Source: Petrachloros mirabilis ULC683 (lineage in GTDB: Bacteria; Cyanobacteriota; Cyanobacteriia; Thermosynechococcales; Thermosynechococcaceae). From it: a stretch of 64,000 nucleotides of DNA. This document shows, one piece after another, positions 1 through 9,808 of the stretch. Each line of letters begins with the position of its first letter. The stretch's first letter is position 1. The notes beneath the pieces were generated by a model that saw only the letters and a list, made by a program, of their open reading frames with translations, made no database searches and was not told the origin of the DNA. The translations under genes were made by a program, and so were the position numbers. The stretch covers positions 62,001 to 126,000 of the forward strand of contig NZ_WVIC01000001.1 of assembly GCF_009939295.1 (NCBI RefSeq). The letters run 5' to 3'.

Positions 1-1134
1 GGTTTGGTTCCCGAAGAGTGGGGCGGTGAGACAATTGTGGTTCCCGTGAGTGCTCTCAAAGGAGAAAACCTAGATAGCCTACTAGAGATGATTTTGCTGG
101 TGGCTGAGGTTGAAGACCTGCAAGCCAACCCTGATCGACCCGCCAAAGGAACGGTGATTGAGGCTCATTTGGACAAGGCTAGAGGCCCAGTGGCCAGTCT
201 GCTGGTGCAAAATGGAACTTTGAAAGTCGGTGATGTGCTGGTAGCTGGCTCAGTCTTTGGGCGAGTGCGGGCGATGATCGATGATCGAGGGGAGCGGGTT
301 GAGGAAGCCAGTCCTTCCTTTGCGGTTGAAGTTTTGGGGCTAGGAGACGTTCCCGCTGCGGGGGATGAGTTTGATGTCTTCTTAGATGAGAAGGAAGCGC
401 GTGCGGTTGCCAGTGACCGTGTGGATGCCCAACGGCAATCTCGCTTGCAGCAAGCGCTAACCTCTCGCCGAGTTTCCCTGGGCTCGTTCTCTGACCAAGC
501 CCGCGAAGGGGAGTTGAAGGAACTCAATTTGATTTTGAAAGCGGATGTGCAGGGTTCGGTTGAAGCGATTTTGGGGTCTCTTGGACAGCTCCCTCAGAAA
601 GAAGTTCAGGTTCGGGTTTTGTTATCTGCACCTGGAGAAATTAGCGAAACCGATGTGGATCTGGCGTCTGCGAGTAATGCGGTGATTGTTGGCTTCAATA
701 CCAGCCTGGCTTCAGGGGCTCGTCAAGCTGCGGATGAGGCGGGGGTAGATATTCGAGATTACAACATTATCTACAAACTGCTGGAAGATATTGAAGCGGC
801 GATGGAAGGTTTACTTGAGCCTGAGTTGGTGGAAGAAGCCTTGGGTCAGGCTGAAGTGCGGGCAGTCTTCCCGGTGGGCCGAGGGGCTGTTGCGGGGTGT
901 TATGTGCAATCTGGCAAGCTGGTGCGCAACTGCAAGGTTCGCATACATCGTAACTCGCAGCTTCTCCATGAGGGCGTTCTCGATTCTCTGAAACGGATGA
1001 AGGAGGATTCCCGGGAAGTGAATGCTGGCTATGAGTGTGGGGTTGGCTTAGATTCTTTTAGCGCTTGGTCTGAGGGTGACCTGATTGAAGCCTTCCGCAT
1101 GGTGACGAAACGCCGGACGTTGAGTGCTAATTAA
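1..1134 (+). CDS. infB: Translation initiation factor IF-2, C-terminal part (5' truncated by window edge)
   Basis: The reading frame is open from base 1, so the gene starts upstream of the window and the TTG at base 4 is not a start. IF-2 is the GTPase that places initiator fMet-tRNA on the 30S subunit. The visible part begins at the end of the G domain, with the SAL (G5) motif in VPVSALKG. It continues through the domain II beta-barrel (about residues 45-130), the domain III segment ([12 protein letters not shown]) and the C-terminal tRNA-binding domain, ending in RRTLSAN. All of this matches the family C-terminus without a break. The family is unambiguous. The upstream neighbours, usually nusA and ylxR in bacteria, are out of view. 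Confidence 0.97.
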   Translation, partial: GLVPEEWGGETIVVPVSALKGENLDSLLEMILLVAEVEDLQANPDRPAKGTVIEAHLDKARGPVASLLVQNGTLKVGDVLVAGSVFGRVRAMIDDRGERVEEASPSFAVEVLGLGDVPAAGDEFDVFLDEKEARAVASDRVDAQRQSRLQQALTSRRVSLGSFSDQAREGELKELNLILKADVQGSVEAILGSLGQLPQKEVQVRVLLSAPGEISETDVDLASASNAVIVGFNTSLASGARQAADEAGVDIRDYNIIYKLLEDIEAAMEGLLEPELVEEALGQAEVRAVFPVGRGAVAGCYVQSGKLVRNCKVRIHRNSQLLHEGVLDSLKRMKEDSREVNAGYECGVGLDSFSAWSEGDLIEAFRMVTKRRTLSAN

Positions 1135-1430
1135 AATCTGGCCTTTGATTGGGGTTGCGATCTCGAAGTGCTCAGATGCCTGTTATGGTTGAAGTAACAG
1201 GTACTTGACCGAGGGGTCAAAACTCCTATCCATTGTGATTTCGTATTGTCAACAACAACGAGCCTAGGGAATGTCCGATAGGATAAGGGGGAATTAAGTT
1301 CTCCCCCAAATTAAAGTGTGGGTTGGCAAGTCTGTTTGAATCTCAGCGATTTTACTCATGTGGTTCGTCAGGTTCCTGCGCTAACCTGGTAGGTGACTGG
1401 TTCTAAGTAACCTTCAATCGAAACAAGCTT
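1135..1430. other. Intergenic region after infB
   Basis: No gene seen. The only structure noticed is a perfect 6-bp stem with a 4-base loop at 1205-1220 (TTGACC-GAGG-GGTCAA). It lacks a following T-run, so it is not a convincing terminator. The leader of the small gene at 1431 lies at the right end. Confidence 0.5.
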
Positions 1431-1631
1431 ATGTCTCCTCTTCTTTCAGCTCAATCTTCATCAAGTGCTTCAGATACCATCTGGCCAAGTTTGAAACGTG
1501 CGATCGCAGCTAGCCCTGGATTTCATCGCTGGGTGCTGGAGCGAGGGCTGGATGCCAATGCCAAAGACCCTGTTTTAGAGGGGTTGATCCGAGCCTATTT
1601 GCGCCAGACCTTAGATACTCTCGCCTACTAG
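1431..1631 (+). CDS. Small hypothetical protein, 66 aa
   Basis: An ATG-initiated frame of 66 residues ends 4 bp before the convergent glycosyltransferase stop. The N-terminus is Ser-rich and low-complexity (about residues 1-20). It is followed by a compact segment with a SLKRAIAASPGFHRWVLERG core and an amphipathic helix near DPVLEGLIRAYLRQTL. The second half looks like a genuinely folded small domain and not a shadow, because the opposite strand has no competing gene here. I do not recognise the family. The position directly after infB suggests a conserved cyanobacterial small protein, but that is inference. Confidence 0.6.
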   Translation: MSPLLSAQSSSSASDTIWPSLKRAIAASPGFHRWVLERGLDANAKDPVLEGLIRAYLRQTLDTLAY

Positions 1632-1635
1632 AAGT

Positions 1636-2619
1636 TTATTTGTACTCCATGATTTCGCTGTGCTGGCCGCGAAGGCGGTTGACGTGAAATTGAAGTTGTC
1701 CCTGGAGTTCGGGGAATTTTCCCAAAACACAAAAAATGGCATAAAGTCCAGCAACTCGCATTTCCCGTTCGGGATGTTGCTGCGTTTGGTGCTGATAAAT
1801 TTTCCAACCTTGTAAGAGGTAAAGCCCCAGCCATCCCAAGGTTTTGGCTTTTAGGAGCGGGAACAAACCCATTCCGAAGCCGGGAATCAAGAGTGCCCAA
1901 ATCCAGGCTCGATGACTTTCCCGAATCCAAAATCGCTCTGGTTCCTGGCGGTGGAGCCAAGAGACTTCTGCATAAGCATGGCCTGCGCGCTGCGATCGCA
2001 CCCACCACTGTCGAAATTGAGTCATCCGAGCATCATGCCAGGCCATCTCAGCCTCTAGGTTGTAAATCTGCCAATGATGTTGCCGCAAGCGCAGACACAT
2101 TTCAGGCTCTTCACCGGCAATTAAGCGATCATTAAAGCCCCCAACCTGTTGAATGGCCTCCACTCTCCCCATGGCATTGCCCCCACAAGCGCGAATTGCG
2201 CCAATAGGTTGTTGCCACTCTAGGTCACAGAGCTGATTGTAAAGACTAGCCTCCGGGTAGCGCTCTCGTAAGCGCCCACACACCATAGCCACATCTGGGT
2301 ATGCTTCAAGCCAGGTATAGGCAGTTTTACACCAGTCCGGCGAAAGTTCACAGTCCCCATCCATAAATTGAATGTAGGCAAGTTGTGCATCCGTTTGCAC
2401 CAGTCGTCGCCATCCCCTGTTTCGGGCTCGTGCTGCTGTAAAGGGCACGCTTAAGTCTAAGTGTTCGACTAAGACTCCCCTAGACTGGGCTAGGGCGACA
2501 CTACCATCGGTAGACCCAGAGTCAACATAGACTGCTATCACACCTGCCGGCAGAGAGGCTAGGCACCGTTTGAGGCGATCTCCCTCATTGCGACCAATCA
2601 CAACAACGCCTAGGTTCAA
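1636..2619 (-). CDS. Family 2 glycosyltransferase
   Basis: The protein begins with the Rossmann-like GT-A start LGVVVIGRNEGDRLKRCL. It has the nucleotide-sugar binding DSGSTDGS segment and an MDGD metal-binding (DXD-like) motif, and a hydrophobic stretch near residues 235-260 that could associate with the membrane. Together these identify a GT2 enzyme transferring a sugar from a nucleotide donor; the acceptor is unknown. I place the start at the TTG at 2619, giving MNLGVVV. A good AGAAGGA ribosome-binding site precedes it, and residues upstream (the frame opens at a TTG at 2673) look unlike the family. The gene is convergent with the small gene at 1431 and separated by about 100 bp from the divergent tmRNA gene. 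Role in envelope or exopolysaccharide synthesis is inferred from family only. Confidence 0.88.
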   Translation of the reverse strand: MNLGVVVIGRNEGDRLKRCLASLPAGVIAVYVDSGSTDGSVALAQSRGVLVEHLDLSVPFTAARARNRGWRRLVQTDAQLAYIQFMDGDCELSPDWCKTAYTWLEAYPDVAMVCGRLRERYPEASLYNQLCDLEWQQPIGAIRACGGNAMGRVEAIQQVGGFNDRLIAGEEPEMCLRLRQHHWQIYNLEAEMAWHDARMTQFRQWWVRSQRAGHAYAEVSWLHRQEPERFWIRESHRAWIWALLIPGFGMGLFPLLKAKTLGWLGLYLLQGWKIYQHQTQQHPEREMRVAGLYAIFCVLGKFPELQGQLQFHVNRLRGQHSEIMEYK

Positions 2620-2703
2620 AATCTGATTCCTTCTAAAATCTTGCCTTGTCCTGCACTTAGCATTCCCTACCAAGCTCTAAAAGCAAAAAAGCTGCTGGTC
2701 AAT

Positions 2704-2709
2704 TATAAT
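2704..2709 (+). promoter_or_regulatory. Probable -10 box of tmRNA promoter
   Basis: A consensus TATAAT lies 18 bases before the mature 5' end of tmRNA. This fits a short leader removed by RNase P. I could not see a convincing -35 hexamer. Confidence 0.55.
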
Positions 2710-2727
2710 GAGATAGTAAAGTAACAC

Positions 2728-3116
2728 GGGGCTGTAACGGTTTCGACGTTTTAGTAAACGTAGCTTTATGATTCAGGCCGAGAGTGAGTCATCTCTCGTA
2801 AATCCAAGACTCAAACAACATGTAAATGCGAACAACATCGTTCCTTTCGCTCGTCGGGCAGTTGCTATTGCCTAGAAACCGCTTAGTTGGTTTTTGAGCA
2901 TCTATAGTGTGACTCCGTTAAGGACTATAGATATAACCCCCAACGGATGCGCTAGATAGACGCCTCTGGTCGGATATTTAGCTAAGACCTCACCAGAGCA
3001 TCCCATCGTCTGGGATAAGAGACGATTCCCGCTTCGAGGATGAGAGAAGCTAAGCCTGTGAATGAGTGAAGCGCTAATAACTAGGGCGGACACGGGTTCG
3101 ACTCCCGTCAGCTCCA
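2728..3116 (+). ncRNA. ssrA: Transfer-messenger RNA (tmRNA)
   Basis: The tRNA-like domain is formed by the 5' GGGGCTG, pairing with CAGCTCC at 3109-3115 with a G-U at position 3, and by a T-arm containing GGTTCGACTCC. The mRNA-like domain encodes ANNIVPFARRAVAIA from GCG at 2828 to the TAG at 2873-2875. The ANNIV opening is typical of cyanobacterial tags. tmRNA with SmpB rescues stalled ribosomes and tags the nascent chain for proteolysis. The discriminator base is A3116 and CCA is not encoded (TCA follows). The RNA is one piece, as in non-marine-picoplankton cyanobacteria. Its 3' end is also the attachment site of the island that follows. Confidence 0.97.
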
Positions 3117-3120
3117 TCAT
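3105..3120 (+). repeat. Left attachment-site repeat (attL-like) in tmRNA 3' end
   Basis: CCGTCAGCTCCATCAT overlaps the last bases of tmRNA. It is repeated exactly at 4652-4667. The bases outside both copies differ, so the match is exactly 16 bp. A direct repeat of an RNA gene's 3' end is the standard footprint of tyrosine-integrase insertion. Confidence 0.8.
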
Positions 3121-3153
3121 AGGATAATCCAATACCATCCAATAAAGTCTATG

Positions 3154-3176
3154 AAGCCCTCTCTAGCGGAGGGTTT
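3154..3176 (+). terminator. Possible terminator after tmRNA
   Basis: An 8-bp stem (AAGCCCTC with GAGGGTTT, one G-U) closes a 7-base loop 37 bases after the tmRNA 3' end. It is followed by a T-rich stretch. It lies inside the island, so the native terminator may be different. Confidence 0.5.
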
Positions 3177-3253
3177 CAGTGTGTTTTTGGGTCTATTTTC
3201 GTCCGATGTAGTCTATTGCCATCTAGGGCTGATTGGGGGCACGATTTAGAGAA

Positions 3254-3407
3254 ACGTGAGTTCGACGACTTATCCGCCCTCACCCCCTAGCCCCCTCTCC
3301 CAACATTGGGAGAGGGGGAACAGAGCAGAAATTCAACGTTTTAGCCCCTCTCCCAGGATTGGGAGAGGGGTTGGGGTGAGGGCAGACGAGAGCTGTCGAA
3401 CTCACGT
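3254..3407. repeat. 154-bp inverted-repeat element, copy 1
   Basis: The element has 13-bp terminal inverted repeats (ACGTGAGTTCGAC) and two internal palindromes built on CCTCTCCCA/TGGGAGAGG. Aligned by eye, the reverse complement of 60048-60201 is the same length and shows no differences. No protein is encoded, so it looks like a miniature inverted-repeat element. No clear target duplication is visible at this copy. Confidence 0.85.
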
Positions 3408-3442
3408 AGGGTAAACAAACCTCTAAAAAACTGGTGCCCCAA

Positions 3443-3511
3443 ATGCTAAGTGATGCCCAAGTCAGGCAAGCGAAAGGAACGGGAAAACGGCAGCGACTCT
3501 ATGACCGCTAA
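3443..3511 (+). pseudogene. N-terminal relic of a tyrosine integrase (arm-binding domain)
   Basis: An ATG frame of 22 codons reads MLSDAQVRQAKGTGKRQRLY and then meets TAA. The spacing and residues match the start of phage/island integrases with a DUF4102-type arm-binding domain, which usually read M-L-T/S-D-x-x-V/I-R-x-A-K, followed by a K/R-x-x-L-Y/S-D-x-x-G-L-Y-L stretch. Everything after the LYD position, including the catalytic domain with its R-H-R-Y residues, is missing. Its location next to a tmRNA 3'-end direct repeat is where such an integrase gene is expected. The match is short, so confidence is moderate. Confidence 0.6.
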
Positions 3512-3530
3512 ACCAAACCCGAGCGCGTGA

Positions 3531-3564
3531 ATAACCCACTTGCAGATAAATGCAAGTGGGTTAT
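3531..3564. terminator. Strong hairpin after the integrase relic
   Basis: A perfect 14-bp stem (ATAACCCACTTGCA with its complement) closes a 6-base loop. The downstream bases are T-rich but not a clean T-run. It may have terminated the lost integrase gene, and it insulates the operon starting at 3594. Confidence 0.55.
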
Positions 3565-3593
3565 CGTTGTAACTATAGTTTTGTAGTTAATTT

Positions 3594-3806
3594 ATGGCCA
3601 ACCCCAACCCCCCAGTCGAACACCTTAGACCCATTCCCCGAAGTGATAACACAACTGAGCCTCTTGCACATGCTGGGCTGATGGCCAGAGTGCCAGTGCA
3701 TATTGATGCCCTAGTAAGAGCGTTACCGAATCGGTCAGCCTGGTTGCGGCGCGTCATCACCGAAGCAGCTCTAGCTGAGCTGATGGGTAAGGATGGTGAG
3801 CCATGA
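3594..3806 (+). CDS. Small RHH-like (CopG/Arc type) protein, island cargo, 70 aa
   Basis: First gene of the island operon, ATG-initiated. Residues 1-28 are polar and Pro-rich. Residues 29-64 read as a beta strand (MARVPVHI) followed by two helices (DALVRAL, and SAWLRRVITEAALAEL). That is the strand-helix-helix pattern of ribbon-helix-helix DNA-binding proteins, which act as dimers and often autoregulate their operon. The gene overlaps the next one by 4 bases (ATGA), implying translational coupling. The RHH assignment is by pattern only. If correct, this could be the operon repressor or an antitoxin-like partner for the coiled-coil proteins. Confidence 0.62.
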   Translation: MANPNPPVEHLRPIPRSDNTTEPLAHAGLMARVPVHIDALVRALPNRSAWLRRVITEAALAELMGKDGEP

Positions 3807-4249
3807 CCGAACGCTGGACAGATGAAACCCTAGATCGGTTTGCTTCGACTGTGGCAACCGCAATCCAGGCGAACACCGAAGCAATCTCCCGCGTTGAACG
3901 GTTGGTAGAGTCCAACACCGAAGCGATCTCCCGCGTTGAACGGTTGGTAGAGTCCAACACCGAAGCGATCGCTGCGAACACTAAAGCGATCGCAGCTAGT
4001 CATGAACGGCTCACCCGGATTGAGCAGTTAGTAGAAAGCAATAATCGGTTTCTGGAAGCCTTCACTTCTCGGGTAGATCGCTTAGCAGAGCGCGTTGACC
4101 GACTCACTGAAAACACCGATCAGTTAGTGAGGCAAGTGTCTACCAGCACTGCCACAGCCAATCAAGACCGCATGGATGTCACCACCCGGTTATCTGCCAT
4201 CAACCGCAAGGTAGACGCCATTGCCTCTCACCTGGGGGTAAGTTCATGA
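3803..4249 (+). CDS. Coiled-coil protein with internal repeats, island cargo, 148 aa
   Basis: The start overlaps the previous stop by 4 bases (ATGA). The protein is almost entirely helical with heptad character. Two exact 14-residue units (NTEAISRVERLVES, about residues 24-51) are followed by degenerate ones (NTEAIAANTKAIAAS and ERLTRIEQLVES), and then by LAERVDRLTENTDQL. No enzyme motif or membrane segment is visible. Such long parallel coiled coils usually make rods or oligomers. A fragment nearly identical to codons around residues 80-100 lies next to tRNA-Ser at 54996-55058, showing this gene travels with the element. Function unknown; candidates are structural scaffolding, or a partner of the membrane-anchored coiled coil downstream. 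Confidence 0.75.
   Translation: MTERWTDETLDRFASTVATAIQANTEAISRVERLVESNTEAISRVERLVESNTEAIAANTKAIAASHERLTRIEQLVESNNRFLEAFTSRVDRLAERVDRLTENTDQLVRQVSTSTATANQDRMDVTTRLSAINRKVDAIASHLGVSS
3872..3966 (+). repeat. 42-bp in-frame tandem repeat in the coiled-coil gene
   Basis: Units begin at 3872, 3914 and 3956 (third partial). The first two differ by one base. Because 42 is a multiple of 3, copy-number change would shorten or lengthen the coiled coil by 14 residues without a frameshift. Confidence 0.85.
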
Positions 4250-4548
4250 CCCCCACAGCACCCGACCGGTTAGACCGCATTGAGGCAGCAGTTGAGCAAA
4301 TTGTGACCAAGCTCGACAGCATTGCTGATGATGTAACCGAAATCAAGATCACTCAGGCGCGATTTGAAGCCAGAACCGATGAGCGATTCAACGCCATGGA
4401 CCAGCGCTTTGATTCTCTTGAGAAACAATTCAACATCTTAGAGAACCGCGTTTCTGCTCAGGATAGCCGTCTGTGGACTTTTGTTAGCGCACTCATCCTG
4501 GCGCTAGTGGGACTGCTGGCGAAGCTGGCATTCTTCCCCAAACTCTAA
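4246..4548 (+). CDS. Coiled-coil protein with C-terminal membrane anchor, island cargo, 100 aa
   Basis: The start overlaps the previous stop by 4 bases (ATGA). Residues 5-75 form a heptad-rich coiled coil (LDRIEAAVEQIVTKLDSIADDV, then MDQRFDSLEKQFNILENRV). Residues 80-96 are a single hydrophobic helix (TFVSALILALVGLLAKLAFF) ending in a short basic/Pro tail, so the protein is a tail-anchored membrane protein with the coiled coil in the cytoplasm. Together with its neighbours it forms a regulator plus soluble coil plus membrane coil operon. That layout suggests a membrane-associated assembly, but no known system can be named from these sequences. Confidence 0.72.
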   Translation: MTPTAPDRLDRIEAAVEQIVTKLDSIADDVTEIKITQARFEARTDERFNAMDQRFDSLEKQFNILENRVSAQDSRLWTFVSALILALVGLLAKLAFFPKL

Positions 4549-4651
4549 CCACCCCTACCAACCCATCTCAGGGGGCACCTATGGGGGCATAATCAGCTTC
4601 CACGGTTTCTGAGTGCCCAGAAAACAAGCATCCTGGGGATTTCTTCTATGG

Positions 4652-4667
4652 CCGTCAGCTCCATCAT
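4652..4667 (+). repeat. Right attachment-site repeat (attR-like)
   Basis: Exact 16-bp copy of the tmRNA 3' end (CCGTCAGCTCCATCAT). Its last base is also the last base of the stop codon of the ABC transporter gene on the other strand. The sequence to its right would be the original flank of tmRNA before insertion. Confidence 0.8.
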
Positions 4668-6394
4668 CAAAAAAACTGCTGAGCATAGAAGCGGGCATAC
4701 TGTGAGTGCATCTGGGTCATGAGTTGTTCGTGGGTTCCCGACTCGATGATTTGACCCCGCTCCAGCACTAAGATGCGATCGCACTTTCTGACCGTTGCCA
4801 AACGATGGGCAATCATAAAAACCGTGCGTCCGCCCATCAACTGCTCCAAAGCCTCTTGAACTAGCCCTTCCGACTCAGAATCCAAAGCAGAAGTTGCCTC
4901 ATCCAAAATCAGAATCCGTGGATTCAGCAAGATTGCTCGGGCAATAGCCAGGCGTTGGCGCTGCCCACCCGAAAGATTGACCCCCCGCTCCCCCAACCCA
5001 GTCTCATAGCCCTGGGGTAACTCCATAATAAATGCGTGAGCATTGGCAGCCTCTGCCGCAGCTTGAATTGCGGCAAAATCCCACTCCAATTGACCCAAGG
5101 CAATATTTTGAGCAACCGTCCCCGAAAACAACCCCACCTCCTGGGGAACTATGCCAATTTGCTGGCGCAGACTTCTGAGCGTCACCCTGCGAAGATCCAT
5201 CCCATCAATGCAAATGTGCCCCCCTTGCGGGTCATAAAACCGCAAGAGTAAATTCATCAGGGTTGTTTTGCCAGCCCCCGATGTCCCTACCAAAGCCACC
5301 ACCTCCCCCGGCCATACTCGCAAATCAAACCGATGCAGCACAGGCTGTCCCCCACCATAGGCAAAGCTGACTTGGCAGAACTCGACCTTACCCTGCACAT
5401 GGGGCAGTGCCACCGCTTGAGGGTGTTCTTGTACCTGTGGCTGAAGCTGGAACAACTTAAAGACTCGATCAATTGACGCCTGAGCTTGCTTAAATTCATT
5501 AAAACTACTAGTAACACGCTGAATCGGGTCGCTGAGCAACGCCACCGCCGCAATAAAACTGATAAACCCACTGCCCGAAAGCCGACCCAAGAAAATTTGC
5601 CATCCCCCCAACACAAACAGCACCGCCACAGCCATAGCCTCTAAAAAACCAACCACTGGGTATTGAATAGCCCGTATCCGTTCCGTGGCATATTTTGCTT
5701 GACGATGGTGCTCCGCCTCCTGACCAAAGCGAGTCATCACCGCCTCTTCAGCAACAAATGCCTTGACCAAGCGAATTCCAGCCAAAACCTCTGTCGCTTG
5801 GGTCGATAGATTCGAAATCCGGTTTTGACTTTGCCGAGACAACCGCAGCAGCCGTTGGCCGAACCCACCCACCAACACCGTCATCAGGGGCACAATGAAC
5901 AGGGTTGCCAGGGTGAGCAACCCATTCAGATACACCATGTAAGTGAGTACCGCCACCAACTGCCAACTACAAGGGATAAACTGGTGAAACAATTTATTCA
6001 GCAACTCTCCGATGCGATCCACCTCAGCAGTAAGCCGATAGGCGAGATCCCCCGTAGCCGATTCTTGAAAATAGTCCCAGTCCAAGTACAGCAGATGTCG
6101 GTAGAGGTTCACTCGCAAATCCAGAGCGATCTGAAAAACCACCGAAGCCATCAGAGTATCTTGGCCATACTGAAACAGTCCACGCGCCAAAAATAGCACT
6201 GCCGCCATGGCAGGGAGTTGAAGCAATGCCCTGAGATCTTGCTGGCCAATATAGGTTGAAACCTGACCCAGCAGGTAAGCCAAAATAGGCATCGTCAACC
6301 CATAACCCAGGGTGCAGATTAGCGCCATGAGCAAAGTGCCCCGATGGCGCTTCAGATAAGGGAGGAGTTGCCAGTAGTATGGACGCTGTTTCAC
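4667..6394 (-). CDS. ABC exporter, fused permease and ATPase (MsbA/lipid-A-exporter type)
   Basis: A half-size exporter of about 575 residues. An N-terminal membrane domain with about six hydrophobic helices is followed by an ATPase domain. The ATPase has Walker A (GTSGAGKTT), the signature LSGGQRQRLA, Walker B with the catalytic Glu (ILILDEATSALD) and the H-loop (IAHRLAT). It works as a homodimer or heterodimer in the plasma membrane; the substrate (lipid, peptide or glycan) cannot be read from sequence. I choose the GTG at 6394 (VKQRPYYW), which has a GAGGGG ribosome-binding site. The longer ATG frame from 6520 would begin inside a dispersed repeat. The stop codon touches the right island repeat. 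Confidence 0.9.
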   Translation of the reverse strand: MKQRPYYWQLLPYLKRHRGTLLMALICTLGYGLTMPILAYLLGQVSTYIGQQDLRALLQLPAMAAVLFLARGLFQYGQDTLMASVVFQIALDLRVNLYRHLLYLDWDYFQESATGDLAYRLTAEVDRIGELLNKLFHQFIPCSWQLVAVLTYMVYLNGLLTLATLFIVPLMTVLVGGFGQRLLRLSRQSQNRISNLSTQATEVLAGIRLVKAFVAEEAVMTRFGQEAEHHRQAKYATERIRAIQYPVVGFLEAMAVAVLFVLGGWQIFLGRLSGSGFISFIAAVALLSDPIQRVTSSFNEFKQAQASIDRVFKLFQLQPQVQEHPQAVALPHVQGKVEFCQVSFAYGGGQPVLHRFDLRVWPGEVVALVGTSGAGKTTLMNLLLRFYDPQGGHICIDGMDLRRVTLRSLRQQIGIVPQEVGLFSGTVAQNIALGQLEWDFAAIQAAAEAANAHAFIMELPQGYETGLGERGVNLSGGQRQRLAIARAILLNPRILILDEATSALDSESEGLVQEALEQLMGGRTVFMIAHRLATVRKCDRILVLERGQIIESGTHEQLMTQMHSQYARFYAQQFF

Positions 6395-6471
6395 CCCTGA
6401 ACCCCTCACTGGCTTTCTGCAGCAGATACTGGGTAGGCTCAAATTCAATACTATTCGGTTAAGTCCCAACA

Positions 6472-6560
6472 ACCTTGCACTCGCCCCCCAGCCCCCCAAT
6501 TTGGGGGGTTCTGAACTCAAAGTCCCCCAGAATGGGGGATTTAGGGGGCGAGTGCAAGGT
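6472..6560. repeat. GC-rich palindromic repeat, full-length copy (family R, copy 1)
   Basis: 89 bp with matching ends (ACCTTGCACTCGCCCCC and its complement) and two internal palindromes (CCCCCCAATTTGGGGGG and CCCCCAGAATGGGGG). It lies between the ABC exporter start and the crtB stop. Relatives occur at 9315, 11978, 30758 and 56778. Confidence 0.85.
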
Positions 6561-6644
6561 CTATTCCTCTTATGCGAACAGTATTGGGCTCAAATTTGCC
6601 TAGTACTCTATCTCCCAAAGGAATCTAGGAGACCTAATAAGGCG

Positions 6645-9445
<2,801 letters not shown>

Positions 9446-9808
9446 TCACAGTCGCAAGTAGCGCTTAACAACAGCTTGCATCTGCTGTAAATATTCAGAC
9501 TCTAGTTGACCTAAGTATTTGTTTAATCTGCGCTTATCGAAGGTCATGGGTTCGATGCAAACCAGTAAGCTATCTACCCACAATCCATTCACTTCAGTAG
9601 AAGACACTGAGACAACTGCTGGCGATATCCTTGGGTCATTGGGTTGTGATGACGTAAAGGGCAAAACCGTTACTTTAGAACGCTTTTCGTTAAATGGAGT
9701 GCCAGAGACGATGACGCCTGGGCGTGTCTTGCGGATCTCTGTTGCAACCGAGGGGTCAAAGCTTATGATCCAGACGCTTCCATATCGGAAATTGCTAAGG
9801 CTTGCCAT
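9446..9808 (-). CDS. mazF: MazF/PemK-family toxin (mRNA interferase)
   Basis: The protein opens with the family pattern FRYGSVWIISFDPSVATEIRKTRPGVIVS, in which the YG-x-V/I-W and E-x-x-K-x-RP elements form the RNA-binding and catalytic site. It then has VLPFTSS and LLVCIEPMTFDKRRL, matching the central and C-terminal strands. MazF toxins cleave single-stranded mRNA at short motifs when freed from their antitoxin. 120 residues, usual size. The start lies 46 bases inside the upstream antitoxin gene, so the two are co-translated. Whether it is active here is unknown; the core residues look intact. Confidence 0.88.
   Translation of the reverse strand: MASLSNFRYGSVWIISFDPSVATEIRKTRPGVIVSGTPFNEKRSKVTVLPFTSSQPNDPRISPAVVSVSSTEVNGLWVDSLLVCIEPMTFDKRRLNKYLGQLESEYLQQMQAVVKRYLRL

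Larger units (their letters stand above)
3117..4667 (+). mobile_element. Small decayed integrative island in the tmRNA gene
   Basis: The element is bounded by 16-bp direct repeats (3105-3120 and 4652-4667). It contains, in order: a possible tmRNA terminator, a 154-bp repeat element, the first 22 codons of a tyrosine-integrase-like reading frame ending in a stop, a strong hairpin, and a three-gene operon with ATGA overlaps. At about 1.55 kb and without an intact integrase it cannot move by itself. It is best read as the remnant or satellite form of a larger tmRNA-integrating element. A related relic sits beside tRNA-Ser at 54996-55098. Confidence 0.72.

Noticed and set aside
2902..3138. Minus-strand open frame of 78 codons across the tmRNA gene
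   Set aside because: It lies inside the structured tmRNA and has no protein character; it is a chance frame.
3872..3966. Possible CRISPR array
   Set aside because: The 42-bp units are directly adjacent with no spacers and encode a regular coiled coil, so this is an in-frame tandem repeat.
6395..6520. N-terminal extension of the ABC exporter
   Set aside because: The extension is encoded partly by a dispersed repeat; the GTG at 6394 has a proper ribosome-binding site and fits the family.
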